Source of the DNA: Petaurus breviceps papuanus
Taxonomy: Eukaryota; Chordata; Mammalia; Diprotodontia; Petauridae
NCBI GenBank assembly: GCA_028583685.1
Contig: JAMXIF010001178.1
Span: forward strand, 6,869,743-6,933,742
Reading direction: 5' to 3'
DNA: 64,000 nucleotides
The translations under genes and the position numbers were made by a program. The notes beneath the pieces are model-generated. The model was not told the DNA's origin. It ran no database searches and saw only the letters and a list, made by a program, of their open reading frames with translations. This document shows positions 12,240 to 24,200 of the stretch, in pieces; the stretch's first letter is position 1; each line of letters begins with the position of its first letter.

Positions 12240-15200
12240 CAGATTTCGGGCAGGAAGGTGTGATTGTAGCATAGAGATCACTTATCTTGGAAATGAGGCA
12301 ACCTGGGTTGAATGAGCAGATCCTTTTGCTAGCAGTATGACCTTGAGAAAGTTGCAGTTTCCTAACCTGTAAAATGAAGGGGTTGGGTTAGATTTCTGTA
12401 TTCTCTGAAGTTCCTTCTGACACTAATATTCCATGAGATTGTGAAATAATATTGACTATGTGAAAACACAATGTCTACACTTAAGTCTAAAATTCAGTTT
12501 TATATAACAAAGTTCACATTAAGCCAGTCAGTCGAATGAAATTATTAAGCACCTACTATTTGCCAGGCATTTTGCTAAGTGCTGGGGATATAGAAAGGCA
12601 ATAGATACCTGTTGTTCATAAGTAGGCAGAGCCAATATAGTAAAAATAGCAACTTTACCCAAACTAATTTATATATAGTGACGTCCCAATTAAATTACTA
12701 AAAAATATATTTAACTGAATTAGAAAAAACAATAACAGAATTCATTTGGAAGAACCAAAAGTCAAGATTATCAAAGGAAATAGAGGAAAGAAAAAAAAGC
12801 AAAGGAAGAAGGTTTAGCAGTACCAGATCTAAAACTATAATATAAGGCAGTAATTATCAAAACTATCTGGTACTGGCTAAGAAATAGAAAGGTTGATCAG
12901 TGGAATAGCAGCAAATAAATATATAACCTTGTATTTGGCAGGTATAAAGACTTAAGATTTGGGGATAAGAATTCATTATTTGTTTAAAAATTGTTGGGAA
13001 AACTGGAAAGCAGTATGGCAGAAACTGGACATAGACCAATATCTTATACCATTTACCAAGATGAGGTCAAAATGAATATGTCACCTAGATATAAAGAGAG
13101 ATATTACAAGAAAATTAGAAGAACATGGAACATATTACTTATCAAACTTAAAAATAAGAAAACAGTGTATGAATAATGAAGAGACAGAGCAAAATTAGGT
13201 GTAAAATGGATAATTTTGATTACATTAAATTTAACAGGTTTTATACAAATAAAAGACAGTCCCTGTCCTCGAGCTCACAAGTCTAGTGGGGAAAACAGCA
13301 AACAAACTTCATATAGGAAATAATTAGAAGAGGGAATGCATTAGAATTAAGAGGGGTTGAGAAAGGCTTCCTGTAGAAGATGTGACTTGAAGGAAGCCAG
13401 GAGACAAGTAAGGAGGGAGAACATTCTAGACAGAGAAAATGCCTCAAGTCTGGGGATGGAGTGTCTTGTTTGAGGCACAGAAAAGTCCCCGGATTGAAGT
13501 GTATGTGTTGTGATTGAAGGTGTGAGAAGACTGGAAAGCCTGGGAGCAGAGGAAGGGGCTCTTTCCATTGCATCTCACATATCACAAGGTGATTATTTAG
13601 TCGAGTAACTGGCCAGATCTTAACATATATTAAAGAAAATCCCTCTTAGATTCTCGTTCTGTTTCTAGATGATCACATTTTCCTTTAAATTGCATACGCC
13701 TTGGGAAGTAAGGACCATGCAGGCAAGTTCCTTGTTTAGCTGCAGGAAGGGACTCAAAAGCCTTTAAGGCCAGTTGCCTTGGTTCCCTTAAACTGCTGTG
13801 TGAGTCAGCATGGGGGGGGGGGGGGGGGGGGGGGGGGGCCGGGGGGGGCTGCCACTCTGTTGGTAGAAAGGGCAAAGAGAAAACCCAGGCTTGACTTTGC
13901 CTTGTGCCAAATGGGTCTCACACACATTACCACGTATGCACCTGTTGCCAGACCTTCTCTTTCCACATCAACATCTTCTCCAGCTGAGCTGGGGGCCTAA
14001 TGTTTCCTCTACCGCTTGTTCTTCAAAAGGTCCTACTTTGTCATCTCTCTGAGAGTAGTCACAAGGATGTTTACATTTTTGGCAACACTAGTGCAGAGAC
14101 CAGAAGTGGGGATGGGGTCTCTGCCCTCTTACCCAGAGGACATGATTCCCTATGAGCAGAAATACCCTTCCTCTCTAAGGAAAGAGGTCATCAAATCAGG
14201 ATCTGCTCTGTTGGCTACTCACGCTGGACTTGCGGGGCTGCTGCCAGGCTCCAACACATGTCTTTCCTTTCATCCTGTCTCCCATAGAGCGAAAATGCCA
14301 GTGAGGATGCTGGTGAGGGTGAATATGTCAATCTGTATTCCTCTGGCCAAAGCAACGGGGAACTCCCTCACTCTGAAGGAGTAAGTAATGTACAGAAGGC
14401 AGAAAGAAGCTTTTGGTGCATGCTGAGTTCACATGGGGTGGGGCAGCCTGCTTTCTCCAAGCCTCCCCATCCTCCATTAGGATGCTTCTGTGTGGCTGTG
14501 CTGACTTACCCACTGCCATGTGAATGGAGTATAGCCCCATTCAGATGCAGAGCAGAAACATCTTTGCTTCTTTTCAGGCTTTGGTGACTTTTTCCTCGGC
14601 AGTGGTTTTCCTTTGGCATTTGCTTTGATGCATGTGGCAGTCTTGGTGATAGGTCTGGGCCTTCTACTGAAATGTCTCTATGGGGCTTCTCCCTATCCCA
14701 CCTTCTGTGGTAAAGAGTCTCCCATCCTGCCCTAGTAGAATAGAGAATGTAACTTCTCCCACCCCAAGACTGAGCATCCCTTCTCAAACCATTTCTTCTT
14801 CCTCGTCTTCAGCATGTGTACTGATCCTAACAAACAGTAGTAAATTCCTTCCAGAATCCTGAGTGCATCACCCAGGGCAGTGGCTTCTGTGTTTATGCAT
14901 ACACTGCACATGTAGCCATTTGACGGATTATTTGACATCTCTATCTTCATTCCATCATTGCTTCCATTCATGACACTTGAGGAACAACAGTTATTCTGAA
15001 CATTCTTTCTGGTTTTGATTTAGTAAGGCAGGCTCAAGTAAAAAAAGCATCATCCTTCAGAAACCGCGTGACAGCAGAAAAACGGAAACCCAGTGACACC
15101 AGAAGGCAACTCCTTGGGCCCTTGCTGAAGGGGTAACACAAAAAGGCTCTCTTAAGGCCATCTGCTTTTGCCGGGGCCACCAATACCACAAGTTTTGATC

Positions 15201-18200
15201 TTGTTATTTCATTATTGAGCACTTAGTCTTGATCCTGTCACTCAAAAAGTTTGGTCTTCCTTTTTTTATCATTAAGACAAACCCAAAGTCTTACCGAGTG
15301 TTCGTGCTCTCTCTTTTATGCCCACCCCCCCAAAAAAAAATCCTTCTGTGCTCACACTGAGCAAGACAGAGCTCAGAGTTTACAGTGTTACAGTTCATCT
15401 CAGAATATCTGGGCATTTGCAGCTGATAGACCTGGGCCTGCCAATGCTAAGGGATCTAGGATGTTTCTTTCCTTATGCTCCCAGTCCAAAGTCATCATCC
15501 TCCTCTGGTGGCCTGGTCCAAATCCATCTGTGCATGAGAGAAGAAAAATTCTGATTTACTTTTCTTGGCTGTTTTCCCTCTCTAATCAATGGCCAACTGC
15601 AGGTGCCACGTTTTTCTTCTCTTCGAACTCTCCTCCTGCTGTCGCACTGACAGCATCACCTCTAGTACAACAAACCACAATGTTGGAGTTTCATTATTTT
15701 TACAGAGTTGCATAAGTTGGGAGATCCTGAGAAAGAGAAAGTAGGGGAAGAGAGCTTATACATCCCTGCCTGAATTGGTGTAAACCTTGAATCCCAAGAA
15801 GGTCAAAGTATTTTAATTTTCTTTGCATATTTCCATTGGGCTGAAACCTATATTTTACATATAACCATAAACTCTAGTAGTGTGCACAATTCAAGTCATG
15901 CAGCCACTTCAAGTGATTCATTATGCACATGCATGAATATGCTTTGGCAAGGTGATCCACAGGGAGCAAAAAACTGGAAAAGACAGTTTTCCGGTCAAAT
16001 CAAAGATGACTTGAGCTTAACATAAGGCTTTTCATTAACTGGAAAGTGAGCAAAGGTTTCTTAAGAGATCTTCCAAAAGGTGATTGGTTTATTTGATTTC
16101 ATTCTGGTTGGCAACTGATAATGTGTTATAATTATTGGTGTCTTTTCATAGGGTCAGAAAAAAAGCCAAGAGGCAAAAATGTTAGTCCCAAGTGAAGCTC
16201 ACAAGTTTCTTATGTAATTAACTCTGAGGTTCCATCTCATAAGAACATTAAACCACATAAGAACATGAAGGCAAGAATGCTAGGAGACCAGAGCGACCCT
16301 AATGCTAGTGTTATGACCAAAACCTTGTTTCCTTTTTCAGGAATCACCAGCTACAAGAGACGGACACCCCAAAGATTCCTCCTTACATGGCAGCACCTCT
16401 GGGAAAGAAAACAGAGAAGGTGGAGAGAGGTAAGAACTGTATCCACTGGAGCCATCTCCTCTTACTCACCTCTCTCCATCCTTGGATCCACTCAAAAAAA
16501 ATCAGAGGCCAGTCAGCTCCATGGAAAGGCAGAGTTTCCTCCCCGCCACTTGGTATGCCAGTAGACCTGGACTTTACTTTGTTGGAGTGGGAAAGGCCAC
16601 ACAGGCTGCTCTCATTTTAAAGGATTTTTTTTTTGGTTAGGAGAGATTTTTCATTTTTTTAAAATGAACTAGCAAATAATGGTGCCAGAACATCTAGTCT
16701 GTCCTCCCTCTGCCCTTCATGGACTGGAAAATGGAACTTTCTGAGTTGCATAGAGTCCTCTCAAAGGAAAGACAAAATGAACTGCAGTGCCAGCTTCTCC
16801 TTGTCCTTTTATGAAGGCACAACTGCAGATAGGCCGTCTGGAAGGCAGATGCTCAGAGCTGTTATTTCTAGGGGTGGGGATAGGGTTAGACTATTTTCCC
16901 TATGGGCTTAGCACAGTGGTTCTCAACCTGGAGTCCCAAGGGGTCTATGGATAGATTTCTGGGCATCTTTGGACTTGAAGGGAAAGAAAAAAATTACATC
17001 TTTATTTTCACTAACCTCTAGGTGAAATTTAGCATTTCCTTCAGATGTCTAAAAACATTATTATTAGAAGAAGTCCATGGGCTTACCTAGACTGCCAGAA
17101 GGCTCCACAGCACAAAGTTGGTGAAGAACCCCTATTCTAGCAGAAAGAACGCTGGCCTACCGGTCAGATGGCCCAAGAGTTAGTCTTGGCCCTGAAAACA
17201 AGTAGTAAATTATGTACCTGAATTCAAATTTGGCTCACACTTATAAGCTATATTACCCTGAGCAAGTCACTTAACCTCTGTTTGCCTTAGTTTCCTCATC
17301 TGTAAAATGGCAATACTGATAGCACCTACCTCCCAAAGTTATTATGAGCCTCGGATGAGATAATATTTGCCAGTGCCTGGCACATAGTAGGTGCTGTATA
17401 AATGCTAGCTCTCGTCATCATTATTTTACCTCCTCTGGGCTTCATTTTCCTTAATTCTAAAATAAAGGGATTGAATTTGATGACGTCTAACGTCTCTTCT
17501 GCCTTTAAATCTATGAACCTATGAAATACTTCTCATCCTAAGTCACTCTGTACAAGTAAGAATGCAATGATTTCATCCACATTAAATTCAACAAACAAAA
17601 TGCAGCTGTTCTTAAAAAATTCTGCTAACATCAACAATCAGCAATGAGGATTTTTTTTTAATCACCCTAAAACAAAATATTGTAACTGACTAGAATCAGG
17701 CTTTAAAAAACAATAGAAGGTACCTAAGAGATAATAAAACTGGACTCTCATCTTACAGATGAAGAAACTGAGTCCCATGGAAGGGAAGCATTTTATCTAA
17801 GGTCACCCATGTCCTAACTTCCAATTCCCGTGCTTTGTGCCATATATATTTCTATAGGAACTTGTGTTCTCCATTAGAATATAAGCTTCTGGGGCAGCTA
17901 GGTGGTGCAGTGAGTAGAGTACTGGCCCTGGAGTGGGAGGACCTGAGTTCAAATGTGGCCTCAGATACTTAACGCTAGCCATGTGTCCTTGGGCAAGTCA
18001 TTTAACCCGAATTGCCCTGCCTTCCCCCCTCCAAAAAAAAAGCCAAAAAAAATGTAAGCTTCTGGAGAATAAGGATTGTTTTTCCTTTTGTACTTGTGTC
18101 TACAATTCCTGACACGTAGTCAGAGCTTAATAAATACTTGTTGGTGAACTAATTCTGTCATGATTCCCTTTACCTCTTAGGGCTCAGTGAAGCCTAGAGA

Positions 18201-21200
18201 GCCTCATCCATCATCCAAACTCATTTATCACTTCCTTGCCTTGCCCATTCTTGAATCTCTAAGAGCCTTGACCATCACCCTTCCTCTTCCAGGCAGCTGA
18301 AGTCCCCAGATGGTTTGGAATCGACCCAGTCTGAGGAGGAAGTAGACGAGCTCTCTCTGATTGACCACAATGAAATTATGGCCAGGTTGACGTTAAAGCA
18401 AGAGGTGGGTAATTTAGGCTGTTCCCTTTAAAAACCTCCAGTTTCAGAGAATTTTACACAGCTGGAGAGAGGGGGAAGTGGGCTTTGGGTGGTTTCCAAC
18501 CTCCAGGGAACTTAAATAGCAAAGACCAGGTGACTGAGGGTAGCCCATGCTACCAGAGGCTACGAGGATTCCCACCAGCTGGAGAAAATGGTGGTTACTT
18601 CCCTGCTTTGTACAGCATCAAACTGGCTTCTCTGCATCTTCAGGCCTACAGATAGAAATTCATGAAACCCACCACTGCCATGACAAGTTTCCTCCATCTC
18701 TTGCCTCTTTGTTGAAGAAGCAGCATGGCTGAGTAGATAACATGCTGGGCTTCATGCCAGGAAGATCTGACTCCACATCCAGCTGTTTGCTGGGGCAAAA
18801 TGGGCAAAATCATTTAATCTCTCTGAGCCTCAGTTTCCTCATCTACAAAACAGAACGAATGCTCCTTTAGGGAGTAGCTGCATGACACAGCTGAGATGAT
18901 CTATAAAAAGTGTTGTGTAAACATCGGTTGTTATTATTTTCAAATAGTAGACAGAGAACCAACCTTGAAACCAGGGGCACTTGGATCCAATCCTGCCTCT
19001 TCCACATACTTGTGCTTACCTACTGGCCACGTACTAAGTGACCAGGCAAGTCATTTGCCCCATCAGTGCTCTCGGCAGCTCCCTAAGGCTAAATTACAGA
19101 GAAGGTGTCAACCTGCAATGGTCGAGGGAGTTTCTTATGCCAGTATAATCATGTCTGCTCCCTGTCCTGAGCATCATTATTAATTAAATGTGGCAATCAC
19201 ACCCTGATACTGTGGCAGCAGTCCATCTGTGTTAACAAGGAGCTTCAGAAATTGAAATCTTGACAGAGTAGCCTGGCCATCCCTTAAGGAACTAGCACTG
19301 CTTCTGGGCTCTGGAATCGAGGCAGGCAGGCAAATAGACATCCTTCTTGGGATGCTGATGTACCAGACTGACTCTCCCTGACTCAGGGCCAGTACAGTAA
19401 TGCATTCATGCTGAAAAGCTTTCAGCATGTCAAGGAGTGTAGAAGGGCAGCAATCTATCACTGGCCAGCACTTATACGAGGCTCACTTTGACAGCTGGGA
19501 TCCACTGAAGAGAGGGCTAAGCCATTAATAATCCCCTAAGTGCTATTTCATGACCCTTGCCAGAATTTCACCTGAAAAATCATATTATGGGCCCATCCAC
19601 CCTGCAGCTAGAAATGTCAGGTGCTTCTAGCACTCTGGACAGAAGGAAGGCATAAGTGCCTAAGGATCCCAGGTGCTGCTAAGGAGTGTTTGCCCTAAGC
19701 ATCAGAAGGGGGGCGATATTTGATCTTTATTTGGCTCCAAGAAGACATAATATACAAACGTTTGGTGGTTAGAGCCCACACTGCAAGACCCTAGGTTCCG
19801 TGTATAGCCCTGACACCAGCCCTCTGACTGTTTTTTTTCTTTTTTGTTCCATTCTTCACCCAAGCAATGGAAGCTAGACTGACTCCCCTGTATCTCATGA
19901 GGTGGTTTGAGTGGCAGTTGAACAAAGCATAAGGTTCTTTATGGTCCTCTAGTAAAAGGTCCTGTGGATGTATTGTTGTGGCCAAGTAGTGACCAGCAAA
20001 ACACCTGCACACAGAAACAGATCCAGCTCGGGAAGAGACCTGTGCACAGAACCCTCTTGGAAGGGTGGAGTGAACCTGAACTTCGTGGGAGGCTGATGCC
20101 CACCTCAGCCATTTCCTGTCTCTCACTAGTCACTTTTCAGATTATCTTTTACAACCTTCCCATCTTCCCTGTTGCTTGAATTCAACACATACTAGTAAGA
20201 TGTGGAGATAAAATTAGTATTGTCCCATTGTCAAGTGGCTCAGTGCCCTGACCCACCCATGCCTGAGAACCCCAAGTTCTTACCCCCATTTCCTCCTCAT
20301 GGGCACATAAGAATGAGCTCATGTCCAAGACCCCTAAAGTCCTGTTTTTCCACTCTTGGCCACTGAACTAGAACCTTCATTGGGTTACATTATTTATGAC
20401 TCTATCTATTTGTTCAGTGATCTTTTGTTTGATGTGCCTGCCCTAACCACTCTGTAACTTTTGTGTTCACAGCCCTAAACCCTTATGTGAGACTGAACTG
20501 AGATTTGGGAGTTTCCCCCCTACCCTGTATCACCCATTTCTGTTTTCATTACAGGGTGATGATGGGCCGGATGTCCGTGGGGGATCTGGGGATATACTGC
20601 TGGTCCATGCAACTGAGACCGACAGAAAAGGTGAGTGAACTTGACTGTTAGGGAGTGAGACCCTGCAATACTGTTTAGCCCTGGCCTGTGCCCAAGAAGC
20701 AAGAACATGATGCTAACAAGTCCAGTCTTGGTTCAGCCCCTCTCTGGACTGGTAGCATTGTTCTTTTTCATGAGCACGGCCTGCCCCACAGGCAGGAGTT
20801 AGTTGTTTGAAGATATGTGCCCTTGACCATAGGGGAAATTCAAGCAAATGAACGTATAAGAATCAGAAAATTCATCCCTAGCACTAGAAGAACAATGCAG
20901 AATGGCATGTCTTATCAGCGCCGGGTCATCAACATTATCTTTGTAAGGGAGGAACAATGGGCCATTGTTGTGTTACACACTTTTCATTGTGAAAAGTACT
21001 TCATCCCACTATATTAATCCAGTCTCAAGCTGTGAGGACTTCATTCATGTGCATTCCTAGGAGATTGTTGGAAAGGAGTTCATTGTCCTCTCTGGTGAAA
21101 TATAACAGGTAGAGGAGTCCCTTAACCTCACTGGGTGTCCCTTCCTTGTCTGTAATGAGGAAACCAGACCAAATGATCCATCAAGCAACAAGCACTTTTT

Positions 21201-24200
21201 AAGTACCTACTGTGTGCCCAGCACTGCCAAGCGCTGGGAATACAGAGACAAAACAGATGAGTCCCTGCCCTTTAGGAGCTTTTATTCTAGCAGGGTAGAA
21301 CGAGCTCAGAGTCCATTTCCAGGACCTAAGCCTCCCATCCAGTATACAAAGTGCTTGATTCTATCATCTTCACAGAAATGCTGCCCACATAGGAGGAGGT
21401 GGGATATGAGAAAAGTGCCTCTTTTGGTAGAATTAAAAGTCCCTCTGACATAGAGAACACTAGATTTGAAGTCATGACCCAGCTCTGCTACTCCCTTCTA
21501 CCTGTGAGACCTTGGACCAGTCGTTTAACCTTCTCATTTTCAGTTTCCTTATCTGTAAATGGTGGAGATTAGACTAGATCAGAGGTGTCAAACTAGTGGC
21601 AAAGCTATGAACAGGCCACAGAAATAGATTAAAATGTAGTAGGAAATGTTTAACAAAATAAATATGAATACAGCACAACACAGATAATGTAAATTTGTGG
21701 TTTTCTAAGTCAGTGTTTGATAGCACTGGTCTAGATATTTTTTTAGGTCCCTTTTAGTCTAAATCTTTAACCCTATGAATTAAGATTAATGCAGGTCTTT
21801 ACACAAACTTTCCCCAGGCTCTCTCATTTATTCATTTAATATTCACTAAGCATCTACAAAGCACTGCCTGAGGACTAAGGATACAGAAGTAAAAATGACA
21901 TAGTCCCTGCCCTCAAGGAGCTTGTAGACTACACTATGGAGGCAGTGGAGGGCAGGGGTTGAAGAGATGTAAAGATGAGTAAATGGAAAATACGTACAGA
22001 GTCATTTTGGAGCATGGGAGAACACCAACAGTTGGGGGGAAGTCAGGAAAGATCACATATTCCAGAAAGAGGTGGCCCATATGAGCCTCAAAGGGAGCTA
22101 AGGCTGCTACAAGGAAGAGGTGGAGAAGAGCCCTCTGGACATAAGGGACTCCCTTCTCAAAGGCACAGACAGGAGGGAAGGAATGTCAGATGCAGCAGGC
22201 GGCCCAGGCCAGTTTGGCCAGCATATAAAGGTGGGGAAAGTAAGCACCAGGAGATGAAGGGTTTTAAACCCCAAAAGAGTTTGTATTTTATCCTAGTAAT
22301 ACTGAGAGCTATTGAAGCTTCTTGAGCACAGCTGAAAGCCTGATCTCCTGTGCCAGGCCAGAAGAGACTGTGGCCCTTTCCCTTTTTTACCTAGGCTGAT
22401 GGTAGCCTTGTCCCCCTGGGCTGGGGCTCCTCACTACACTCACTTATAATGAAGATTTCTTACCCTAGTTGTTTCACCCATTTTTCTAAGCGACTAAAAA
22501 GGGAAATGGGAGACCTTTTTTCTCTTACTGCAGAACCTAGAATGTGAGATCTGAATGGGAGCTTAGAGAGGAACCTTCATTTCATGGAGAAGGAAACTAC
22601 TGCCCAGAATGGTTAAGTGATTTTCCCAAGGTCACAAAGTGAGCCAGTGGCAAAGCCAGGCCAGGCACCTAGGGCTTCACACTTCCAAATCATGTCTACT
22701 CCACTGCCCTTCCATGCAAAGTGATGGGGGCGGAGGGAAGGAGAGGAGGGAGGTGCTTTGCTTAAGACTTTGGGGGTCTTTTAAAAATTTTCTCAGAGGT
22801 AGAGGTTCAAAGTAAGGGCAGAGGGTGTTATGTCAAAGCCCAGTGAATGATCACTTTTTTCCCTCCTTTTTAGATTTGGTTTTGTACTGTGAAGCCTTTT
22901 TGACAACCTACAGGACGTTTATCACCCCTGAGGAGCTCATTAAGAAGCTACAGTATAGATATCCTTTATGTAGTGCCATCAGTACTGTTCAAGTCGTTCC
23001 CCGCCCCCACCTCCATAATACTTAGGTGATTGAGTTGGAAAGCTCTGAGGGGGCTATGAAGGAAGAGTTCTGTTAGCCAGGGAATTGTGATTAAGGGAAG
23101 TTTTCATGGCCGAATTAGGCCATGCCCCACTCCTTGTGTCCCTCAACATTTGCACTTGTGAGCTTCAACTAGAAAGGCCACAGCATAACCTGGAGCAGGG
23201 GTGGAAGGTAGCCGGAAAGGTCCTGAAAAACATGCCCTCCCAGGGATGGACTGGAAGGACCTGGGAATGTGTAACCTTGGCAAGTGTGGGCTTCGGGGGG
23301 GGGGGGGGTTTAACTTGGAAAGGCTGCACGGTATGATGGGTAGGGTGCTGGTGGTCTTCAGGAAAAGCCTGGATTGCTGCTTGTCAGGGATGTTGAGGGA
23401 ATTCCAGTTCAGGTAGGATTAAGCTTCATGGCCTCTGAAGTCTCCTCCAGACTGGCCATAGTCCTGGCAGTTTTAAGCATCGTCATCGTCATCGTTCCAG
23501 GCCGGCTTAGGCATGAGGTCTCAGGTGTGCAGCAGAGTTCTCACCCTGAACAAGTCGGAAGATCCCGATGTAGGAGGTGGCAGGGTCAGGAAGCATCATT
23601 CACCTACCTCCCCTCAGCCCTCCAGCTTTGGGCAATACCGAGTGATGCTTCCTGAGGAGGGCAGGAAGTGGTTGGAGCTGGCTGACTGATAGTCCTCATT
23701 TCTAGATGCCCTGGTACTTGTGTGAGCACACTCCCCACACCCACAGCCTTCCCAGGCCTGGCCCCCTGCTCCTCTCACATTCTGCAGAGCCTGTCAGACC
23801 CCCGGGATGCCTTGGTCCTGATGGCTCACCAGCTCAGACCTGGGTGAGGCAGATATTTGAGGCTGCCCTGAAGAAAGCCCTTTGCAGACCTTAAAGCCCT
23901 CTAGGTGACTTGGTGGCATAAGAGGAGTTAGGCCGCACAGGAATGAGGACTGGCTGGAGAAGCTGCTGGAGAGAAGTTAGCCTGGAGCGTGACTGCCCTC
24001 CTCCAGCACGCCCTCACCCTGCTTGGCCTTGGAGCAGGACCAGGAACAGCAACAGCGTTTGGGAAAGCCACCACAAACCTGAGCGCATTGTGAGTTCTGC
24101 TGTCTGATACCCTGCCGCACCAAGGGCTCTGCTTGCTGGGCTGGCCCACCAGAGCCCACGCCCCTCTCCCTCCTCTGTTCCTGGATGCCAAGTCTGCCCG

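Larger units (their letters stand above)
11975..14287 (+). other. RAPGEF1: RAPGEF1 intron between optional exons A and B
   Basis: Holds the TG/AG microsatellite, a SINE (about 12265-12440), a reverse L2 split by an L1 fragment (12525-13600), and the G-tract at 13812. No extra exon was recognised. Confidence 0.8.

Noticed and set aside
12991-13176. 61-residue frame as a small gene
   Set aside because: Lies within the L1 ORF2 fragment.
22959-23025. Continuation of the REM-domain frame past RYP to a stop
   Set aside because: The protein leaves the conserved sequence exactly at the ATATCCTTT donor, so this is intron.
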